64,000 bases of DNA, from the NCBI GenBank assembly GCA_034189325.1, contig JAXHUM010000004.1:31202-95201 (forward strand), in the 5' to 3' direction. Positions 26,687-35,708 of this stretch are shown piece by piece (positions within the stretch are counted from its first letter, which is position 1; the number at the start of each line of letters is the position of its first letter). The notes under the pieces were generated by a model. The model did not search any database. It had not been told where the DNA came from and saw only the letters and a program-made list of their open reading frames with translations. This DNA is from JAXHUM01 sp034189325. Its GTDB lineage: Bacteria > Desulfobacterota > DSM-4660 > Desulfatiglandales > Desulfatiglandaceae. The translations under genes and the position numbers were made by a program.

Positions 26687-27913
26687 ATGAGGGGCCGACA
26701 TAAGAGGAAATACATTGTCTTGATCGGGGACGGGATGGCCGATTACGCAATCCCTGCGCTGGATAACAAGACACCTCTTCAGATTGCCAAGACACCCCAC
26801 ATGGATCGGATCGCCGCCTGCAGGATAGGTCGTGTAAAAACCATACCTGACGGCATGGAACCCGGCAGCGACGTGGCCAACCTGTCGCTTTTGGGATACG
26901 ATCCTCTGATTTATCATACGGGCCGGGCACCGCTTGAGGCGGCGAGCATGGGAGTGGATCTGGGTCCCGACCAGGTCGCCTTCCGGATGAATCTGGTCAC
27001 GCTGGATCGGAAATCGAATGACGACATTGTGATGGTCAGCCACAGCAGTGGCAATATCAGCACCCCTGAGGCAAAACAACTCGTCAGGACTCTGAAAGAG
27101 ACAATGAACATTCCCCCATTGCGCGTCTATCCCGGGGTTGCCTACCGACACCTTCTGGTCTGGGATCACGGGCCTGACAAAGCCGATACGATCCCTCCAC
27201 ACGATGTCCTTGGACAAAATATGGCCCTCTATCTAAACCGGAATCCACGAGGTCCTGTCCAAGACCTTGTTCGGGCTTCCTGGGAACCCCTGGAAAATCA
27301 TCCGGTCAACCGAAAAAGAAGGCAACAGGGATTGATGGAGGCCAACTCGATCTGGCTTTGGGGGCAGGGAAAGGCCCCTCAACTTCCCCTTTTCAGTGAT
27401 CGCTTCGGCCTGAGGGGCGGGTCTGTTTCAGCTGTCGATCTCTTAAAGGGAATTGGTGCCAATGCCGGTTTTGAACGGATTCATGTGGAGGGGGCAACAG
27501 GGTATCTGGATACGAATTATCAGGGGAAGGCGGAAGAGGCCCTGAAGGGACTGAACCACCTCGATTTTGTATTTGTCCATGTGGAGGCCCCGGATGAGGC
27601 CAGTCACGAGGGCAGCGTGAAAGACAAGATCAGGGCGATCGAGTCTTTTGACGAGAAAGTGGTCGGTGTCATCCTGCGTCACTTGGATGCCTTTGATGAT
27701 CTGAGGGTCATGGTGGTCAGCGACCATTATACCCCGATTTCCAAAAAGACCCATACCAACGAACCGGCTCCTTTTGCCTGGGCCGACAAAAAAGAGCTGA
27801 CGTCGACCGTGAGTGGGCCCGGGTTTTCAGAGAGGAACGCCGAAGAATCGGGTATCTTTTTCGAGAAAGGGCATGATCTCATGCCCGCATTCCTGGAACA
27901 CTCTTCCGAATAA
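26687..27913 (+). CDS. Archaeal-type phosphoglycerate mutase family protein, probable homoserine kinase
   Basis: Alkaline phosphatase-superfamily protein of the cofactor-independent ApgM family, 408 residues. The metal-binding start is VLIGDGMADY; the active Ser lies in PGSDVANLSLLGYDP near 61-75; HVEAPDEASHEG and VVSDHYTPISKKTH form the C-terminal metal site. Lying 7 bases after hom, it most probably supplies the missing homoserine kinase for threonine synthesis, a role proposed for this family in Desulfovibrio relatives from genetics. A glycolytic mutase role remains possible. Confidence 0.85.
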   Translation: MRGRHKRKYIVLIGDGMADYAIPALDNKTPLQIAKTPHMDRIAACRIGRVKTIPDGMEPGSDVANLSLLGYDPLIYHTGRAPLEAASMGVDLGPDQVAFRMNLVTLDRKSNDDIVMVSHSSGNISTPEAKQLVRTLKETMNIPPLRVYPGVAYRHLLVWDHGPDKADTIPPHDVLGQNMALYLNRNPRGPVQDLVRASWEPLENHPVNRKRRQQGLMEANSIWLWGQGKAPQLPLFSDRFGLRGGSVSAVDLLKGIGANAGFERIHVEGATGYLDTNYQGKAEEALKGLNHLDFVFVHVEAPDEASHEGSVKDKIRAIESFDEKVVGVILRHLDAFDDLRVMVVSDHYTPISKKTHTNEPAPFAWADKKELTSTVSGPGFSERNAEESGIFFEKGHDLMPAFLEHSSE

Positions 27914-27926
27914 TCAGATCCCAATC

Positions 27927-29501
27927 ATGGAGGGCGACGAGGCCTTGTGGTCTTTTGGAAAAGGGGAGAGAGAGAAGAGGCCGTCAAGAAAGAAGGTCTT
28001 CCTTGCCATCCTTTCAGGCCTCCTATTGACAGCGGCCTTCCCACCCTTAGGACTCTCTCTGGTGGCCTGGATCGCCCTGGTCCCCCTTTTTTTCAGCCTT
28101 GACAACGAACCTCCCTCAGTCGCCTTTCGGCTGGGTCTGATCGCGGGTCTCGTCCATTTCCTGAGTCTCATCTATTGGATAGCGGAGGTCCTCGGACGGT
28201 ACGGCAATCTCCATTTTCTGGTGAGCCTGGTCCCGCTGGGTCTCCTGTGCCTTTATCTGGCCTTGTACCTTGGTCTTTTTTCTCTTCTTGTGCTCCATGT
28301 AAGGGATTCCAGGTTTCTTCCCCTGTTTGCCTCCTGTTTCTGGGTCTGCCTGGAATTCGTTCGGGCAAAAGCCCTTACCGGTTTTCCCTGGTGTCTTTTG
28401 GGCTATTCACAGTACACCAATCTTCCCCTTGTCCAGGTGACGGATCTTACAGGAGTCTATGGTCTCTCCTTTCTCATTGTCTTTTCTAACGGGCTGATCT
28501 TTTCCTGGATGCGGAAACACCCCCACAGGACAATGAGCACATCCATCGTCAATACCGGCCTTTTTGTATGTATGCTAGGGCTGGTGTTGGTCTATGGCCA
28601 TAAGTGCCTTTCAGAAGTTCCCAAGGCAAAAGGTGGGGAGAAAGAGATGACCGTATCGGTGATTCAGGCCAATATCGACCAGTCCGTCAAATGGGATCCA
28701 CAGTTCCAGGAAGAGACCCTTGCCATTTACGAGAGACTGACGCGAGCGGCCAAGGGTTCCGACCCGGATGTAATCGTATGGCCTGAGACAGCCGTCCCTT
28801 TCTTCTTTCAGGACAGGCCCAAACTCGCCGCAAAGGTGCGCGCCCTGGCCAAGGAATCAGGAGTGACACTCATCTTTGGAAGCCCTGCCTATCGGCGGGT
28901 CAATGGTAAAATAGAATACTACAATCGGGCATACATGATATCGAATGACGGCAAGGGGGGCCAGTTCTATGACAAAGTCCATCTTGTGCCTTTTGGAGAA
29001 TATGTCCCGCTGAAGAGCCTGCTCTTTTTTGTGGACCGTTTGGTCCCGGCGGCAGGAGATTTTAAATCAGGAGACAAGATCGCCCCTCTTAGTTTCGGGG
29101 ACCTTGCCGCAGGGGTCCTGATATGTTTCGAGGCGGTTTTCCCGGGCCTGGCCAATGCCCATCGAAGGGCGGGGGCCAATTTTCTGGTCAATCTTACGAA
29201 TGACGCTTGGTTCGGGATGACCAGTGCGCCTTACCAGCATTTGAGTATGGCTGTATTCCGTGCTGTGGAAAACCGGCTGCCGATGATAAGGGCGGCCAAC
29301 ACCGGTTTCAGCGCCTTTGTCACACCACGGGGAAAAATCGTGAGACAGACCGGCCTTTTCCGAGAGGAGGTCCTAACAGGGACCATCTCCCTGCGTCAGC
29401 ACCCTGTAACATTCTATGCCCGACATGGAGACATTTTTTCGGGGATAGTCCTGATTTTATCCCTCGCGAAAATCCTCTCCACCTTTAGGAAGGGTCGATA
29501 G
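27927..29501 (+). CDS. lnt: Apolipoprotein N-acyltransferase
   Basis: Third enzyme of lipoprotein maturation; N-acylates the lipidated Cys at the periplasmic face of the inner membrane. 524 residues from the ATG at 27927, 13 bases after the previous stop; longer starts run inside that gene. About six membrane helices fill residues 30-215, followed by the nitrilase domain with its triad: Glu in VWPETAVPF near 288, Lys in YDKVHLVPFGEY near 350 and Cys in LICFEAVFP near 401. The lipoprotein at 6977 is a possible client. Confidence 0.95.
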   Translation: MEGDEALWSFGKGEREKRPSRKKVFLAILSGLLLTAAFPPLGLSLVAWIALVPLFFSLDNEPPSVAFRLGLIAGLVHFLSLIYWIAEVLGRYGNLHFLVSLVPLGLLCLYLALYLGLFSLLVLHVRDSRFLPLFASCFWVCLEFVRAKALTGFPWCLLGYSQYTNLPLVQVTDLTGVYGLSFLIVFSNGLIFSWMRKHPHRTMSTSIVNTGLFVCMLGLVLVYGHKCLSEVPKAKGGEKEMTVSVIQANIDQSVKWDPQFQEETLAIYERLTRAAKGSDPDVIVWPETAVPFFFQDRPKLAAKVRALAKESGVTLIFGSPAYRRVNGKIEYYNRAYMISNDGKGGQFYDKVHLVPFGEYVPLKSLLFFVDRLVPAAGDFKSGDKIAPLSFGDLAAGVLICFEAVFPGLANAHRRAGANFLVNLTNDAWFGMTSAPYQHLSMAVFRAVENRLPMIRAANTGFSAFVTPRGKIVRQTGLFREEVLTGTISLRQHPVTFYARHGDIFSGIVLILSLAKILSTFRKGR

Positions 29502-29705
29502 GATAAAAATGATACGCAATCACGGGCGTTCATGTCCCAATCCCTGCATGGCTCTCCAAAGGATTGTCGTGGTCCCTCTATCTTTGAGAGCGATAGCCGG
29601 GATCTGTTGCGAAAAGAGTGGTCCCACACAAACAGGGTTGACCTGGATGTGTCGCCAGCTTAGTATTTGGGTATAGGGTGAAGAATTTCTCAAAGGAAAA
29701 ATGAG

Positions 29706-30284
29706 ATGATACATTTGTTGAGAGGCCCCTTTGAAAAGGTATCGAGGCCTTTGGTGGATTTCCTGGTCAACCGTCACTTCTCAGCCTCTTACTTATCCCT
29801 GATCGCCCTTTCGGGCACGGTTTTGGCCTCTGTTTTTATTTACAATGAGTACTGGATCACCGGAGCCCTGTTGTTTATCCTTTTTTCTCTTTTTGACGCA
29901 CTGGACGGGTCTCTGGCGAGGAGGAACAAAACAGCAGGTCCCAAAGGCGCCTTTATTGATTCGGTCGGTGATAGGTTTGCAGACAGTGCCATATATATAG
30001 CCGTTATCTTGTACGCCTTTGATAAGGGGAATAAGACGATATTGCTTCTTGCCCTGCTGGCCCTTGTGACCTCCCTGATTACGAGCTACGTGAAGGCAAG
30101 GGCGGAGTGCTTTCAGGAGTTCGGATCTATTGGGTTTTTACAGAGGCCTGAGAGGATCCTCATTATATTCTTGATGCTGATGTTTCCCCAATTTCTTGTG
30201 GTCGGCCTATGGATTCTCGTTATCGGAGGTTTCTTGACCATTTTCCATAGAATCTATACCGCCATCAAGGCATTTGATGCTTAG
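29706..30284 (+). CDS. CDP-alcohol phosphatidyltransferase family protein
   Basis: Integral membrane enzyme of 192 residues that transfers a phosphatidyl group from CDP-diacylglycerol to an alcohol. The family motif is visible as DALDGSLARRNKTAG followed by GAFIDSVGDR, supplying the Asp residues that bind the metal and CDP. About five or six membrane segments. AAAGGA lies 7 bases before the ATG. The alcohol (inositol phosphate, glycerol phosphate or other) cannot be told from sequence. It follows lnt after 204 bases in which I see no gene. Confidence 0.88.
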   Translation: MIHLLRGPFEKVSRPLVDFLVNRHFSASYLSLIALSGTVLASVFIYNEYWITGALLFILFSLFDALDGSLARRNKTAGPKGAFIDSVGDRFADSAIYIAVILYAFDKGNKTILLLALLALVTSLITSYVKARAECFQEFGSIGFLQRPERILIIFLMLMFPQFLVVGLWILVIGGFLTIFHRIYTAIKAFDA

Positions 30285-30371
30285 AGATGCCTTCAATCCG
30301 ATGGTTGCAGGTATCAGTTGTCCCCCGCCATTATAAAGCCCCGGATCAGGGCCTCTGACCATGCCCTTCGG

Positions 30372-31679
30372 TCATCGGGTAAAAAGGGCAGCGCTAAAAC
30401 CGACCGCTGACCGGGTAGGGGCTTCTCGAAATATCTCATAGCCCAAGAGCTGCCCGTTGCTCGGGGGAAGGGTTTCTAAAAAGCAGGCAAGCGCGGAAAA
30501 TCCGCAGACATTGTACCGATCTTCAACAGCCCTGGATGCCGACCAGAAATGATCGGCATCCCCGGCGCAGAGACAATCCAAGAGCTCCCTATCGTGCCTT
30601 TCGGACTGATCAATGATCATGGAAGCGGGCATGTCATGGCCGAACTTGTGCCCCACGTGGGAGAGATCAACCCCGGCAATGAGAATCGTGTCGTCACCAT
30701 GGGCAACCTCTCGTAAAACCCTCAAGAAATCGAACGCTTCAGTGACATAAGCCTCCCTGGTATAATCGGTCAGGTTCTCTATAAGAGAGCCGCACAGGAT
30801 AGGGACGAGCGTAAAGCTCGTATCAGCCAAAACGTGCTGCAGAAAGATAAGCTGAAATTCAATGGAGTGTTCATCCCTGTGGACAAAATCGTCCTCTGCA
30901 ACCAGCTTGTCGCCTGCTTTGAGGAGTTCCGTGACGCTCTTCTCATCGGTCTTTATTCTCCCTAAAGGCGTCTCGAATGTCTTGGTGGTTAACGAAAACA
31001 TCGCCTTTCTCATAGTGTGGCCGACGCCAAGGACAATGATTCTCTTTGGGGCCAAATCCCTTAGGGCGTGATAGGCCTTTGAATAGATGTTCTTCCCCAC
31101 CTCTAAATCAATATGTGGGGCCACCAGACCTGTGATCCGGCCTGAGGGAGGCGAGGGAGTCTCCTTGATGGCCAGGATGGTCTCCAGTTTTCCTTCCAAT
31201 TCCTCCTTCTTTTCCGGATAGGAGGTCCCGGCAAATGCGGCGTGCCGTGTTTTTTGGGCTGAAAAACCGGCGATAATTCTGTCTCTTTCCTCCCTGTATC
31301 GGGGACTATCCAAGAGGAATATGGAATCGAGTTCGGCCAATAGGGCCTCAATCTCTTCTTGAGGTACCAGCCTTCCCCCTTGCTCGCGCATCATTCCCAT
31401 CTGAATATCCCTGACCGAATGAGATCCATCCAATCTACTTATCAGCGTGTATAATCCAAGGCTGATCGCCTGCCCCCTTTTGACAAGACCAAGGGAATCC
31501 TGGATCATAATGAGAGTCCGGCCCTCAGATTCTATTGGGAAAAAAGAGAGATCTCTTCGTGGCCTTAGTTGGTCAATGTCCATTTGCTGAATCCGATGAA
31601 GTGTTTGTCGGAGCGACGAAACGCACAACCATAGATGATCCTTCCACGGCTCCGAGAGTATATGAACGTTCTCTTTCAC
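30372..31679 (-). CDS. MEMO-family (AmmeMemoRadiSam B) protein with N-terminal PqqD-like domain
   Basis: 435 residues. The C-terminal 290 residues are a MEMO domain: FAGTSYPEKKEEL, APHIDLEVGKNIYSKAY, VLGVGHTMRKAMF, HRDEHSIEFQLIFLQ, GVDLSHVGHKFG and a final SAVGFSAALF. The N-terminal 130 residues, with GLYTLISRLDGSHSVRDIQ and VPQEEIEALLAELDSIFLLDS, resemble the winged-helix PqqD fold. Neither the AMMECR1 partner nor the radical SAM partner is next to it. The start is uncertain: GTG at 31679 and ATG at 31583 both lack a good ribosome site. Function unknown; the family is related to nonhaem-iron dioxygenases. Confidence 0.85.
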   Translation of the reverse strand: MKENVHILSEPWKDHLWLCVSSLRQTLHRIQQMDIDQLRPRRDLSFFPIESEGRTLIMIQDSLGLVKRGQAISLGLYTLISRLDGSHSVRDIQMGMMREQGGRLVPQEEIEALLAELDSIFLLDSPRYREERDRIIAGFSAQKTRHAAFAGTSYPEKKEELEGKLETILAIKETPSPPSGRITGLVAPHIDLEVGKNIYSKAYHALRDLAPKRIIVLGVGHTMRKAMFSLTTKTFETPLGRIKTDEKSVTELLKAGDKLVAEDDFVHRDEHSIEFQLIFLQHVLADTSFTLVPILCGSLIENLTDYTREAYVTEAFDFLRVLREVAHGDDTILIAGVDLSHVGHKFGHDMPASMIIDQSERHDRELLDCLCAGDADHFWSASRAVEDRYNVCGFSALACFLETLPPSNGQLLGYEIFREAPTRSAVGFSAALFTR

Positions 31680-31730
31680 GGAAGGCCTGATAAGCCGTGC
31701 TGTTCAGGCCTTCCCCTTATTGAGACAGGA

Positions 31731-33029
31731 TCATCGGTCTGATCGGTTCTGGGAGGCCTTCACCAGAAAGCCTGCAAGAATCTGACGCTCTTTCGTATTT
31801 CCGGGAAAGGGGGGCATAAATCCTTTATCGTAACCCATATCCTCCATGATCCTGAGGAGATCATCAGCTTCCATATTCGCGACACGCTCAAAGATGTCAT
31901 TTCTAAAGCCCCCCATGGAATGGCAGGAATGACAAACGATGCGGAAGAGTTCCCTGCCCGCTGACGTAGGATTGGAAGAGATGATCTCCCTGTCCCGGAC
32001 CCATTTTGCCGTTTGGAGCACGCCCTTTTGTTGGGTTTCAGAAAGAGATGCTTTTAAGATGCTGTTGGAATACATGTGCCCATAGATCATATAGGGCCTT
32101 CTGCCTGCCTCCCTTATTGTTTCAAAAGACCCCATGTACATAAACGCGACAATGAGGAGCAGGAGGGCCAGGATCTTGTGGACCACCGCGTTTAGTCTCA
32201 CGGCGCAGAAAATTCCCGCAAGGATGAGTATAGGGGTGATCCAGACAAATCCCCCGGTAAACAGACCCATCTCGGGCGAGTCTCCCATTATCAGGTTCCT
32301 GGTATGCTCGGGAACGACCTGGAAATACCAGTAGCCGGACGGCAGCAGGACCATAAAGGGAAGGGCCAGCCAGAGGACGCAGTAACGGATCATTCTTTGC
32401 CGCAGCAAGGCATCGTGGATGCTCGATGCCGTGATCAAGCCGTAGACACCGGCAAGGATGAGGGCGAAGGCGGTCCTGAAGACAAGGGATGACAGGTAAG
32501 AGGGGTTGAGCAATCCGTGCCAGAAGTTGCCCGTCTCTATCCAACCGCCAGGTGTGAGCATGAACGAAACAATACCGCCGATGACGGCAAGGGACAGCCA
32601 CGCGGCCACAAAATAGATCCACCCCACAACGACATGGTCCCTGGCATTCATCGTCTGAAAGGTGAAATAATAGACCAGCAGAGAGACAATCTCTATCACA
32701 AAAAACACCCATTCCGTGGCCCACCCAAATACAAAGGTATGTATCAGGACGGAGGTGCCGGAGGGGTGGAGTATCGAAATTATCAACCAAATGCCAATTC
32801 CGGTGAGAGCCCCGACAACCATGGTGATAAGGAGAAAGAACTTGGTGTGACCTTGGACATAGTCGAGCATGCCCTGATCCTTCTCCCGTCGAGCCTTCAT
32901 CTCGGTGACTACCAAAAAAAGCCCCCCGCCAACGGCAAAATGGGCGACAAAGACATGGATTGTGGCGATGATGGCCACCAAGAGTCCGCCTCCCAAGATC
33001 GGTATTTCCCATACAGGGTAATTCATCAA
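31731..33029 (-). CDS. Cytochrome bd-like membrane subunit with fused C-terminal cytochrome c
   Basis: 432 residues. The first 320 or so form about nine membrane segments with CydA-like features, including a first helix carrying two His (IHVFVAHFAVGG) near 25-30 and a conserved WATEW segment. The C-terminal 75 residues form a small cytochrome c: CHSCH at 366-370 and a probable Met ligand in FMPPFPGN near 405. That arrangement places the haem c outside the inner membrane. It overlaps its partner gene by ATGA (4 bases). It belongs to the wider cytochrome bd superfamily that includes members fused to c-type haems. An oxygen-scavenging or other quinol/cytochrome c electron transfer role is possible. 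Confidence 0.8.
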   Translation of the reverse strand: MMNYPVWEIPILGGGLLVAIIATIHVFVAHFAVGGGLFLVVTEMKARREKDQGMLDYVQGHTKFFLLITMVVGALTGIGIWLIISILHPSGTSVLIHTFVFGWATEWVFFVIEIVSLLVYYFTFQTMNARDHVVVGWIYFVAAWLSLAVIGGIVSFMLTPGGWIETGNFWHGLLNPSYLSSLVFRTAFALILAGVYGLITASSIHDALLRQRMIRYCVLWLALPFMVLLPSGYWYFQVVPEHTRNLIMGDSPEMGLFTGGFVWITPILILAGIFCAVRLNAVVHKILALLLLIVAFMYMGSFETIREAGRRPYMIYGHMYSNSILKASLSETQQKGVLQTAKWVRDREIISSNPTSAGRELFRIVCHSCHSMGGFRNDIFERVANMEADDLLRIMEDMGYDKGFMPPFPGNTKERQILAGFLVKASQNRSDR

Positions 33030-34102
33030 GAGGGCTCCCTTCTGTTGCGTAGCGCCAGGCGGATGACATAGGTCACAGAGGCAATGCCGATAAGAAGGAC
33101 AATGAGAAAAAGAAAAACAGGGCTGAATTGATAGGCCGATTCGGGCCTGTTATTTTCGATATAGGGTTGGAGGTAGAAACCTCTTACAGCGTATCGAAAC
33201 AGGACCATGAAAAGGACCGTCAGGACAAAAGTGATGGTTGTGTGCCAGGGCAGTCTGGAGAAACCAAAAAGTATGGAGGTTATTCCCAGTATCACCGATA
33301 GGAGGAAGATCGGGAAGATAACCCTTCCCTCGAACATAATCTGGGCGAGCGCCCCCTGGGGGATGGTCCCCAGGTACCAGGCACCGACCAAAAATTGAAG
33401 CATCGTGACCAGGGCGTAAAAAAAGAGGCCTTGACTGAATGTCTCGCCGGCCTCTGTCTCTCCCTGTTTCTCTTTCCACCAACCTATGAGGCCCATAATG
33501 AGGCCTCCTGTGGCGAGAGATGCCAGGACAAAGTGGAGGTATCTGGGCACTAATGAGGGCTCTGCCGTATGAATGATGCGTCCCCACGGCTCGGAGAAAT
33601 ATCGTGTCCAACTCTTTGGGTCTATCATGAGGAGTAGGCTATTGGTGAAGAAGAACCCGACTACGAGAATCAGGGCAATGACCAGACCCATGACCCAGGA
33701 CCTTCTCCTGGCAAGGGAATCGTATTTGAAATTGAAGAGATACACGCCGTAGTAAGCAAGGATAATCAGGACAAAAAGTGACAGCCAGTAGACCGCCATG
33801 AGTACTGAGCTGACATAGATGAAGTTCCCATAGATCACTTGCAAGAAGAGCAGGGGCGGGACGCCCAAGTTGATGGTGAAGGCAATGGCGATGGGAAGCT
33901 TTCGAGAGATCAGTCTGTCAGGAGGGTCCGGAATTTTTGGGGTCCTGTTTTTGATGCTGTACCAGAAGACGACGAAGAGGGCTCCCAACATAATGTTGGC
34001 TGCAAGCAAGTGGAGCGTGAAGGTCCCGACCAGAAGGAGGTTGAACAACTCCCATGGTGCGGAAAGGACATCGGGAGTGGGTATCAATTGATTCGGGTCC
34101 AC
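33026..34102 (-). CDS. Cytochrome bd-like membrane subunit, partner of the haem c-fused subunit
   Basis: 358 residues with eight or nine hydrophobic segments. It opens with ELFNLLLVGTFTLHLLAANIMLGALFVVFW, with a His in the first helix as in CydA-type subunits, and carries further His in HTAEPSLVPRYLHFVLASLATGG near 180-200. It is the first gene of a two-gene unit on the - strand; the ATGA overlap with the next gene implies translational coupling. Together they look like a two-subunit CydA/CydA'-type complex rather than a CydAB pair, since neither resembles CydB to me. Haem content and acceptor are unknown. Confidence 0.72.
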   Translation of the reverse strand: MDPNQLIPTPDVLSAPWELFNLLLVGTFTLHLLAANIMLGALFVVFWYSIKNRTPKIPDPPDRLISRKLPIAIAFTINLGVPPLLFLQVIYGNFIYVSSVLMAVYWLSLFVLIILAYYGVYLFNFKYDSLARRRSWVMGLVIALILVVGFFFTNSLLLMIDPKSWTRYFSEPWGRIIHTAEPSLVPRYLHFVLASLATGGLIMGLIGWWKEKQGETEAGETFSQGLFFYALVTMLQFLVGAWYLGTIPQGALAQIMFEGRVIFPIFLLSVILGITSILFGFSRLPWHTTITFVLTVLFMVLFRYAVRGFYLQPYIENNRPESAYQFSPVFLFLIVLLIGIASVTYVIRLALRNRREPS

Positions 34103-34359
34103 GCAATCTCCATTAATAAAATGGATTCAGGTGTCCGTGCGTTTCGGTCGGGTGTTTCGATTATAGGCAGGTAGTAGGGCTCTGTCAATTGTATGGTTGT
34201 TCGATCACCTTTGGAGTGGATCAAAGGTTCAAGAGAACCTACCCCTTTGTATCGGTGAAAATGTGCTTAACGAGTATCATCATGCTTTTGGGTGAGTAGC
34301 TTGTGCCTTTGGAAAAGGAAACCGGAGGGGCCCTGAAGCTCGGGTCAAAAGAGAGGCTT

Positions 34360-35601
34360 CTATTCCTTTTCCTCCGTTGCCTGTTGGAAAAACAAACGGA
34401 ACCGGCGGGCTTCCTCTTGGTTGCCCATTGCAGCGTAGATTTCACTGACCCTCTGAAAATAGAGAGGTTGGTTAAAAGGGTCCTCCTGGGCCAGAGACAG
34501 ATACAACTCCAAAATCTTCGTGCTCCGCTCATTGAGAGCAAAGCTGATATCGGCATATTTCCTTTGGACAAGGAGATCTGCGCTGCCATGACAGCTTTGG
34601 CACTGAGTCATGATTTCACTGTAGAGTTTGCGGGCCTCTTCAAGGTTTTCAAGGGTCTCGTAGGATCCAGCCAGGGCCTTTAAGACCGCCTCGTGCCGAC
34701 CGTATTGATTGATAAAGCCCTGGTAGAAATCTACGGCCTGGGAATGTCTACCTGCCTGAGATAGGCTTTCCCCACGCATCAAGACGTAGGCCAGAGAGTT
34801 TTTCAGCTCGTCAGGGCAGGTTTCAAGAAGCTCCTCGGCCAGGTCAAAGGCCTTCATTTCCCAGAACACCTCGCAAAGGGCCTGATAACCGGGAAGCGCT
34901 TCAGGGTGATGCTCAAGAAAGGTCTCCAGCAACTCCCTTGCTTCATCCAGACGCTGTAGATTGAGGAGGGCCGTGGCCAGCTCGAGGGTAATGTAGGAGT
35001 CTGGTGAGGAATCTTCTTCCATGGCCTGGGAGAGGGCATCGGCTGCAAAGGCAAACTCCCCTCGATTCAGGGCAAGATAACCTCTCCTGAAAGAGAGACC
35101 GTAAGAGGCATAGGCTGATCGTACCTCTTCGGGCAGCACACCGCAAAGGGCTGTAAAGGTTTCTTCGTCACCACCGCCGGCACTTTCCTGTTCATCCGCC
35201 GTGGGTAAGGTTAGGGATTCGGCAGCATCTTGTTGAGGGTCTATAGATGTTGGGTGATCCACTCGTACAAGTCTGTCTTTGATCTCCTTTCTTAATGCCC
35301 TATCCTGTGCCAAGTCCAAGGCCAGTTTGAGCAATTCCCCGGCATCTTCGTTATGCCCCGATTCCATGAACTCAATGGCCGTCTCAACGTGTTGGCGTGC
35401 CAGGGTCTCCTTGGATCCCTGAAGCTTTTCAAGGACTCTTTGCCTGGCTTCGACCTCTTCCGGCGCCGTCTTTTCAAGGATGTTGAGGGCCGCTCCATAG
35501 GCCATTATCGCCATACCCCAATCCGAGGCCCTGACACAGGCATCTCCCTTTTGCTCATGTCTGGCAGGGTTCGGCTTAAAGAAGTTTTTTAGTAGTCCCA
35601 T
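34360..35601 (-). CDS. Tetratricopeptide repeat protein with one CXXCH motif
   Basis: 413 residues, soluble, no signal peptide. TPR-like helical pairs cover the N-terminal 100 residues (HEQKGDACVRASDWGMAIMAYGAALNILE) and about 165-400, separated by an acidic, Gln- and Ala-rich linker (about 115-150). A CQSCH sequence lies at 334-338. Because the protein appears cytoplasmic, it is unlikely to bind haem c there, and zinc or chance are alternatives. It precedes the bd-like pair on the - strand only in gene order (it ends 257 bases upstream of that pair), so it may be a scaffold or assembly protein. Function unknown. Confidence 0.8.
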   Translation of the reverse strand: MGLLKNFFKPNPARHEQKGDACVRASDWGMAIMAYGAALNILEKTAPEEVEARQRVLEKLQGSKETLARQHVETAIEFMESGHNEDAGELLKLALDLAQDRALRKEIKDRLVRVDHPTSIDPQQDAAESLTLPTADEQESAGGGDEETFTALCGVLPEEVRSAYASYGLSFRRGYLALNRGEFAFAADALSQAMEEDSSPDSYITLELATALLNLQRLDEARELLETFLEHHPEALPGYQALCEVFWEMKAFDLAEELLETCPDELKNSLAYVLMRGESLSQAGRHSQAVDFYQGFINQYGRHEAVLKALAGSYETLENLEEARKLYSEIMTQCQSCHGSADLLVQRKYADISFALNERSTKILELYLSLAQEDPFNQPLYFQRVSEIYAAMGNQEEARRFRLFFQQATEEKE

Positions 35602-35708
35602 AAATTAATCTTCTATCTCTTAAGGTTTTTAAGGTCATAACATCATTTAGCTTATTTGATCACCTTTGTAAAACATCTAGGATTCCATATCTTTTGCCGA
35701 AGAATCGC

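Noticed and set aside
32122..33069. A 315-residue - strand open frame
   Set aside because: It overlaps the bd-like gene in another frame, is rich in Arg, Cys and His in a way typical of shadow frames, and has no domain.
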